NCBI GenBank assembly: GCA_035656655.1
Contig: DASRSE010000049.1
Location: 1 to 10,878, forward strand
Direction of reading: 5' to 3'
Length of the DNA: 10,878 bases
Source: DASRSE01 sp035656655
GTDB lineage: Bacteria; Planctomycetota; Planctomycetia; Pirellulales; DASRSE01
Positions 7,339-10,878 of this stretch are shown piece by piece. The notes below the pieces were generated by a model. It saw only the letters and a list, made by a program, of their open reading frames with translations, made no database searches and had not been told where the DNA came from. The position numbers and the translations under genes were made by a program. Numbering within the stretch: position 1 is the first letter of the stretch; each line of letters begins with the position of its first letter.

Positions 7339-8613
7339 ATGGAACCACAAACATCGTTGGAACGTCGCCGGTTGGAATCGCTCGATGCCGAGTCCTTGCA
7401 TCAGCATCAAATTGCGCGCCTAAACCAGCTTTTGGACGAAATCTTGCCGAAAAATCGGTTCTATGCCGACAAATTGGCGGGAATCAAACGTCCTATCGAA
7501 TCGCTAGAGGAGCTCGAAGACTGGCCGTTTACGTTCAAGGAGGAGTTGCTGTGCGTCACCCCGGGCGGCGATCTGGCAAACAACCTCACGTACCCGCTCG
7601 AAAAATATTCGCGGTTTCATCAAACTTCCGGCACGCGCGGCCGGCCGATGGTCGTTCTTGATACCGTCGAAGATTGGCAGTGGTTTCAGCGCTGCTGGCA
7701 TTTTATTCTCGATGCGGCCGACGTGGTGCCCGCCGACCGCGTGTTGATGGCGTTCTCCTTCGGCCCTTTCATTGGGTTTTGGGGCGGCTATGACGCTTTT
7801 ACGACGCGCGGCTGTTTGGTGGTGCCCGGCGGAGGAATGTCGTCGCTCGCCCGCTTGGAACTTGCCCGCGCCAGCCGCGCGACAGTGATGTGTTGCACTC
7901 CCAGCTATGCTTTGCATATGGCGGAAGTCGCCGCCGAACATCAGATCAACGTCGGGGAACTCGATGTCCGGCGGATCATCGTGGCGGGCGAGGCGGGAGG
8001 CTCGGTCCGCGCGGTCCGCGGCCGGATCATCGATGCCTGGGGAGCAACCGTCTGCGATCATGCCGGCGCGACGGAGATCGGTCCGTGGGGTTATGGCGAC
8101 CTGAACGGAGACGGCTTGCACATTCTGGAGAGCGAGTTTATCGCTGAATTTCTCTCGGTGAAATCGGGCACGCCCGCCGCCGAAGGCGAACTGGCCGAGG
8201 TCGTCCTCACGACACTGGGACGCGCCGGCAGCCCGGTGATTCGCTACCGGACGGGCGACCTCGTTCGTCCGACGTGGCATCGGCCTGGGGCCAATCGGTT
8301 TGTGTTTTTGGAGGGGGGCGTCTTGGGCCGAGTCGACGACATGCTGATCATCCGCGGTGTGAATGTCTTTCCCACCTCGGTCGACCAGATTCTGCGCAGC
8401 TTTCCTGAAATCGTGGAATATCGCCTGACGGCGTTCAAAGAAGCGGAAATGGACCAGTTGCGGATCGAGATTGAGGACCGGTTGGGCCAACCGGTGCGGG
8501 TGGCGAACGAATTCAAGCTGCGATTGGGGCTGACCATTCACGTCGATGCCGTTCCGCTTGGTTCGCTGCCGCGCTATGAGGGAAAGGGCCGCCGGTTCGT
8601 CGACAAACGCTAA
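7339..8613 (+). CDS. PaaK-like AMP-dependent CoA ligase (phenylacetate-CoA ligase family)
   Basis: This 424-residue cytoplasmic enzyme belongs to the adenylate-forming family that includes phenylacetate-CoA ligase, which activates an aryl or acyl acid with ATP and transfers it to CoA. Landmarks in order are a helical N-terminus; the phosphate-binding loop HQTSGTRGRPM (94-104), with Arg where many PaaK proteins have Thr and Lys; DHAGATEIG (240-248), the acyl/AMP-site motif with E246; RYRTGD (302-307), whose Asp binds the ribose; the hinge GRVDDMLIIRGVNVFP (330-345), very typical of PaaK; and YEGKGRR near the end with K416 as the candidate adenylation lysine. All core motifs are present, and the length is near the usual 430-440. 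No other phenylacetate-pathway gene is nearby, so the real substrate may differ and I give no gene symbol. The ATG lacks a Shine-Dalgarno. The stop TAA overlaps an ATG that opens a non-convincing downstream frame. Confidence 0.9.
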   Translation: MEPQTSLERRRLESLDAESLHQHQIARLNQLLDEILPKNRFYADKLAGIKRPIESLEELEDWPFTFKEELLCVTPGGDLANNLTYPLEKYSRFHQTSGTRGRPMVVLDTVEDWQWFQRCWHFILDAADVVPADRVLMAFSFGPFIGFWGGYDAFTTRGCLVVPGGGMSSLARLELARASRATVMCCTPSYALHMAEVAAEHQINVGELDVRRIIVAGEAGGSVRAVRGRIIDAWGATVCDHAGATEIGPWGYGDLNGDGLHILESEFIAEFLSVKSGTPAAEGELAEVVLTTLGRAGSPVIRYRTGDLVRPTWHRPGANRFVFLEGGVLGRVDDMLIIRGVNVFPTSVDQILRSFPEIVEYRLTAFKEAEMDQLRIEIEDRLGQPVRVANEFKLRLGLTIHVDAVPLGSLPRYEGKGRRFVDKR

Positions 8614-9074
8614 TGCCGGCGGCCACCGTGGCGGCCGCCGCCGGCGAAATCGGCCAGTGCTTGGCATTCGGGGGAAATATTGCTTCGCGGCGCTCGAATT
8701 TGCCCGTTTCCCCCGCTAGGCGCGGTGCTGCGCATAACTTAGGCTGTTGGAACTACTTAGAGGCGATTGAAAGGCTCTTTTGCGAACTTGATCAAGCCGC
8801 GCAAGGGCTTTCTGGATTCGCGAGCCAGCTTGCGTCTCAATGGCAGATTGCGCGGCAGAGGATGGTTTGCGGCGCTGCGCGGCTGACCGCGCGTAACAAG
8901 TTGCGTGGGCGAATTTAGCGGCCGCCAAAACCGCGTGCGAATTTGCCGGGTATAACCCGCGAGTCGCCGCTGGACGACGGCGGCAATCCACTCGCGGCCG
9001 CGGAACAATCGCTCGTGCGGCGAAACGACCTAACGCGTCGGAAGTTGATGAACCAAGAACCCCCCTTTCTGTTC
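8614..9074. other. Gap without a convincing gene, rich in inverted repeats
   Basis: No reading frame here has a good start together with recognisable protein character. Directly after the ligase stop there is a GC-rich foldback, with CCGGCG and CGCCGG outside GCCA-CCG-TGGC, which could end the ligase transcript although no T run follows. Further on are a 6-bp hairpin (GCGCGG 8877-8882, CCGCGC 8887-8892) and the nested structure described separately at 8947-8997. Open frames on both strands are Arg/Ala-rich and look like chance products of GC-rich DNA. Confidence 0.6.
8947..8997 (+). repeat. Overlapping inverted repeats upstream of the last gene
   Basis: CGGGT-ATA-ACCCG (8947-8959) forms one hairpin. 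CCGCGAGT (8957-8964) pairs with ACTCGCGG (8990-8997) around an inner stem CGCCG/CGGCG (8965-8969, 8978-8982). The two outer foldings share bases 8957-8959, so they compete. They lie about 90 bases ahead of the GTG start at 9089. This might be leader structure, a terminator-like barrier or an operator; the sequence alone does not choose. Confidence 0.4.
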
Positions 9075-9080
9075 AAGGAG
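9075..9080 (+). promoter_or_regulatory. Ribosome binding site of the 560-residue secreted protein
   Basis: AAGGAG is placed 8 bases before a GTG codon at 9089. It settles the use of GTG rather than a later ATG as start, since the GTG also begins a perfect signal peptide. Confidence 0.85.
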
Positions 9081-9088
9081 ATTTTGTC

Positions 9089-10771
9089 GTGAAAAAGGCT
9101 CTCTCGTCGGTATTAATCACCGGACTGCTGCTCGGCGCGGTCCAAATGGCCGCGGCCCAAAAAGCCGCCGCCCCGCAGCCTGTCGCGGTCGTCTCGATCG
9201 CAGGCATCGATAGCATCTTGAAGGACGTCAACACGTTGGCGAATGCGGCGGGCTTGGGCGCGGAAGCCGCTCCGCTGGCGCTGGCCGGGGCGCAAGCTCA
9301 GGCGTTTGGCCTGGATACGAAAAAACCCTGGGGAGCGGTCGTTTTTCTGAACACCGCCGCGCCGAAGGGCTTCGCCTTCATTCCGGTTTCCAATTTTCAG
9401 CAACTATTGAACATGGGCAAAGCGCTGAACGTGCCCATTGTCGATGCGGGTAATGGACTCTACAGCGTCGTGGGACCGCAAGGCAACAAGGTTTTTCTGA
9501 AGGAACAAAATGGCTGGCTGTTCGTGGCCCCCTCCGAGGACAATCTGGCCGATCTGCCGGCCGATCCGTCCACGCTGTTGGAAGGCTTGAATAAGCTCTA
9601 CACGTTTGCCATTAAGGCGAACATCAAGAATGTTCCCGCGGATATGCGTAACCAACTCGTATCCTTGATCAAAGCCGGGGCGCAAGGCGGCCTGCGGCGG
9701 TTGCCGGGTGAAGACGAAACGCAGTTCAATTTGCGCCAAAAAATGATCGACCTACAAATCGATCAGTTTGGCACCGTACTCGATCAAACCGAACAGTTTA
9801 CGCTCGGTTGGTCCACGGACAGCGTCGCCAAGAAAACGGCGATCGACATCAATATGACCGCCATTGCCGGCAGCGAGTTGGCGAAGCGCTACGCCTCGAG
9901 CGCTATCAAATCGGATTTCAATGGTTTTAATTCGCCTGATTCGGCCGCGACCTTGCACTTTGCGCAAAAAATGGATGCCGACTCGATCAAGCAAGTGGGA
10001 CAGGCGCTCGAGAACGCCCGCGCCAATGCGATGAAGGGAATCGACAACGACAACAGCATTCCCAACGAAGACGGCAAGAAGATGGTGAAGGAGATCGTGA
10101 ACCAATTGTTCGACGTGGCGAAGGCGACGATCGAAGCCGGCAAGATTGACGGCGGCGCGGTGCTCCACCTCGCCGGCAAGAACCTGACGTTTGCCGCCGG
10201 GGCCGCGGTCGCCGACGGCGCCGCCATCGAAAGCGCGCTGAAGAAATTGGTCGAAATCGCCAAGAACGAACCCGATTTTCCCGGCGTGAACTTCGACGTC
10301 GAGAAGTACCAGGGCATTCGCTTCCACACGACCAGCATTCCTAACCCTGATCCGCAGGCCCAGCAGATTTTCGGCGAGAAGATTGACGTGGCCTTGGGCA
10401 TCGGCGACAAGAGCGCATATCTGGCCGTCGGCAAGGATACGATCAAAACGCTGAAGAGCATTATCGACAAGTCGGCTGCCGCAACGAGCGAGAACACGTT
10501 GCCCGCCGAGTTCGCAATTTCGCTGGGTCAGGTCCTGAATTTCACCTCGCAATTTGACCAGAATCCGGTACTGGCCTCCGTCGCCGCGGAAGTGGCCAAA
10601 GTCGGCGCTCAGGACCATGTGCGCGTCCAGAGCAAGTCGATTCCCAATGGCGCGACCGCACATATCGAGGTCGAAGAAGGAGTGCTTCGCGCAATCGGCG
10701 CCGGAATCAAGTCGGGCATGGGCGGCCGCGCCGGCGGCGGCGCCGCTCCGAATGGTTTGAAGACGTTCTAG
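9089..10771 (+). CDS. Secreted protein of unknown function with GTG start
   Basis: This 560-residue protein belongs to no family I can name. It begins at GTG behind a strong Shine-Dalgarno. The N-terminus is a classical Sec signal: K2 K3, a hydrophobic core (about 8-18) and AAA-Q, with likely cleavage after residue 23. The mature sequence is Ala-rich, soluble and mostly predicted helix and strand, with no transmembrane segment, no obvious lipobox and no catalytic motif. Features include KPWGAVVFLNTAAPKGFAFI (about 78-97), a region with several short charged helices (about 195-250), and a Gly-rich tail (GMGGRAGGG) close to the C-terminus. The alternating pattern of a read-out strand followed by a helix (AFIPVSNFQQLLNMG; WLFVAPSEDNL) recalls, loosely, the 951-residue protein and DUF3352-type periplasmic proteins. 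Its good ribosome binding site and flanking hairpins suggest a separate, well-translated single-gene unit. Role unknown. Confidence 0.9.
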   Translation: MKKALSSVLITGLLLGAVQMAAAQKAAAPQPVAVVSIAGIDSILKDVNTLANAAGLGAEAAPLALAGAQAQAFGLDTKKPWGAVVFLNTAAPKGFAFIPVSNFQQLLNMGKALNVPIVDAGNGLYSVVGPQGNKVFLKEQNGWLFVAPSEDNLADLPADPSTLLEGLNKLYTFAIKANIKNVPADMRNQLVSLIKAGAQGGLRRLPGEDETQFNLRQKMIDLQIDQFGTVLDQTEQFTLGWSTDSVAKKTAIDINMTAIAGSELAKRYASSAIKSDFNGFNSPDSAATLHFAQKMDADSIKQVGQALENARANAMKGIDNDNSIPNEDGKKMVKEIVNQLFDVAKATIEAGKIDGGAVLHLAGKNLTFAAGAAVADGAAIESALKKLVEIAKNEPDFPGVNFDVEKYQGIRFHTTSIPNPDPQAQQIFGEKIDVALGIGDKSAYLAVGKDTIKTLKSIIDKSAAATSENTLPAEFAISLGQVLNFTSQFDQNPVLASVAAEVAKVGAQDHVRVQSKSIPNGATAHIEVEEGVLRAIGAGIKSGMGGRAGGGAAPNGLKTF

Positions 10772-10800
10772 CAGCCGGTTGAAGTAATACCGCAGGCTGC
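10771..10800 (+). repeat. Hairpin at the stop codon of the 560-residue protein gene
   Basis: GCAGC (10771-10775, starting with the G of TAG) and CGGT pair with ACCG and GCTGC (10796-10800), leaving a 3-base bulge and a 9-base loop. No T run follows, so it is not a standard terminator by itself. Confidence 0.35.
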
Positions 10801-10843
10801 AAAGCCGCGTTCTCGGATGGGCGCGGTGAGTCGTCGTTTTTCT

Positions 10844-10878
10844 CCGACGCCGATCGAGGTTTTCTCGATCGGCGTCGG
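10844..10878 (+). terminator. Probable terminator of the 560-residue protein gene, cut by the window end
   Basis: A perfect 15-bp inverted repeat (CCGACGCCGATCGAG at 10844-10858, complement at 10864-10878) encloses the loop GTTTT and ends exactly at the last base. It stands 72 bases after the stop codon. The form, a long perfect GC-rich stem with a 5-base loop, matches the terminator at 1042-1080. Any T run would lie outside the window. Confidence 0.65.

Noticed and set aside
7504..8667. 387-codon - strand frame opposite the ligase
   Set aside because: The + strand carries all PaaK-family motifs; the - strand product is Arg/Pro/Ala-rich with no recognisable domain.
8613..8918. 101-codon + frame whose ATG overlaps the ligase stop (TAATG)
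   Set aside because: The overlap looks like translational coupling, but the product begins with an Ala-rich run made by the GC-rich foldback, uses many codons rare in neighbouring genes (AGG, TTA), and shows no family features.
8757..9008. Arg-rich - strand frames that could be read as a transposase fragment
   Set aside because: They have no conserved transposase motif, no flanking inverted repeats of insertion-sequence type and no duplicated target site that I can see.
9752..10663. 303-codon - strand frame opposite the 560-residue secreted protein
   Set aside because: It is a shadow frame; the + strand has a signal peptide, a strong ribosome binding site and an intact long frame.
1..10878. 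CRISPR array, tRNA or rRNA genes, phage or defence system
   Set aside because: No regularly spaced direct repeats, no recognisable tRNA cloverleaf or rRNA sequence, and no nuclease, helicase, integrase or toxin-like protein was found by reading both strands.

Overview
The window looks like a chromosomal segment from a planctomycete, probably of the Pirellulales/Gemmatales type. This is an inference from three things: a GC-rich sequence; two Gfo/Idh/MocA-family oxidoreductases of the exported kind (one with a clear twin-arginine signal) flanking a leucine-rich-repeat protein of the 'TDxGL' type; and two large signal-peptide proteins with no recognisable enzyme motif. No rRNA, tRNA, insertion sequence, phage gene or CRISPR array was seen.

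Layout. Bases 1-1022 hold the 3' part of a Gfo/Idh/MocA oxidoreductase that enters from the left, followed by a strong hairpin terminator (1042-1080). Bases 1320-2612 encode a secreted LRR protein of 430 residues. Bases 2809-4098 encode a complete Tat-exported Gfo/Idh/MocA oxidoreductase, a paralogue of the first gene. These three genes lie on the + strand. Converging on them is a 951-residue secreted protein of unknown function on the - strand (4194-7049). A 289-base divergent gap (7050-7338) carries at most a doubtful small ORF. After it come a PaaK-like (phenylacetate-CoA ligase family) adenylate-forming enzyme (7339-8613, +), a 475-base gap without a convincing gene but with strong inverted repeats, and a secreted 560-residue protein with a GTG start (9089-10771, +). 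The window ends inside or at a perfect 15-bp hairpin.

Function. Five of the six main genes encode, or by homology are expected to encode, exported proteins; only the PaaK-like ligase is clearly cytoplasmic. The two oxidoreductases probably act on sugars or sugar-like compounds using a nucleotide cofactor, but substrate cannot be read from the sequence. The LRR protein, the 951-residue protein and the 560-residue protein have no assignable biochemical role. Spacing, separate Shine-Dalgarno sequences and hairpins between genes suggest mostly single-gene transcription units rather than one operon. I found no clear new defence or mobile system. The items most worth a second look are the paired exported oxidoreductases around the LRR gene, the two orphan secreted proteins, a possible leaderless start for the ligase, and a structured region ahead of the last gene.
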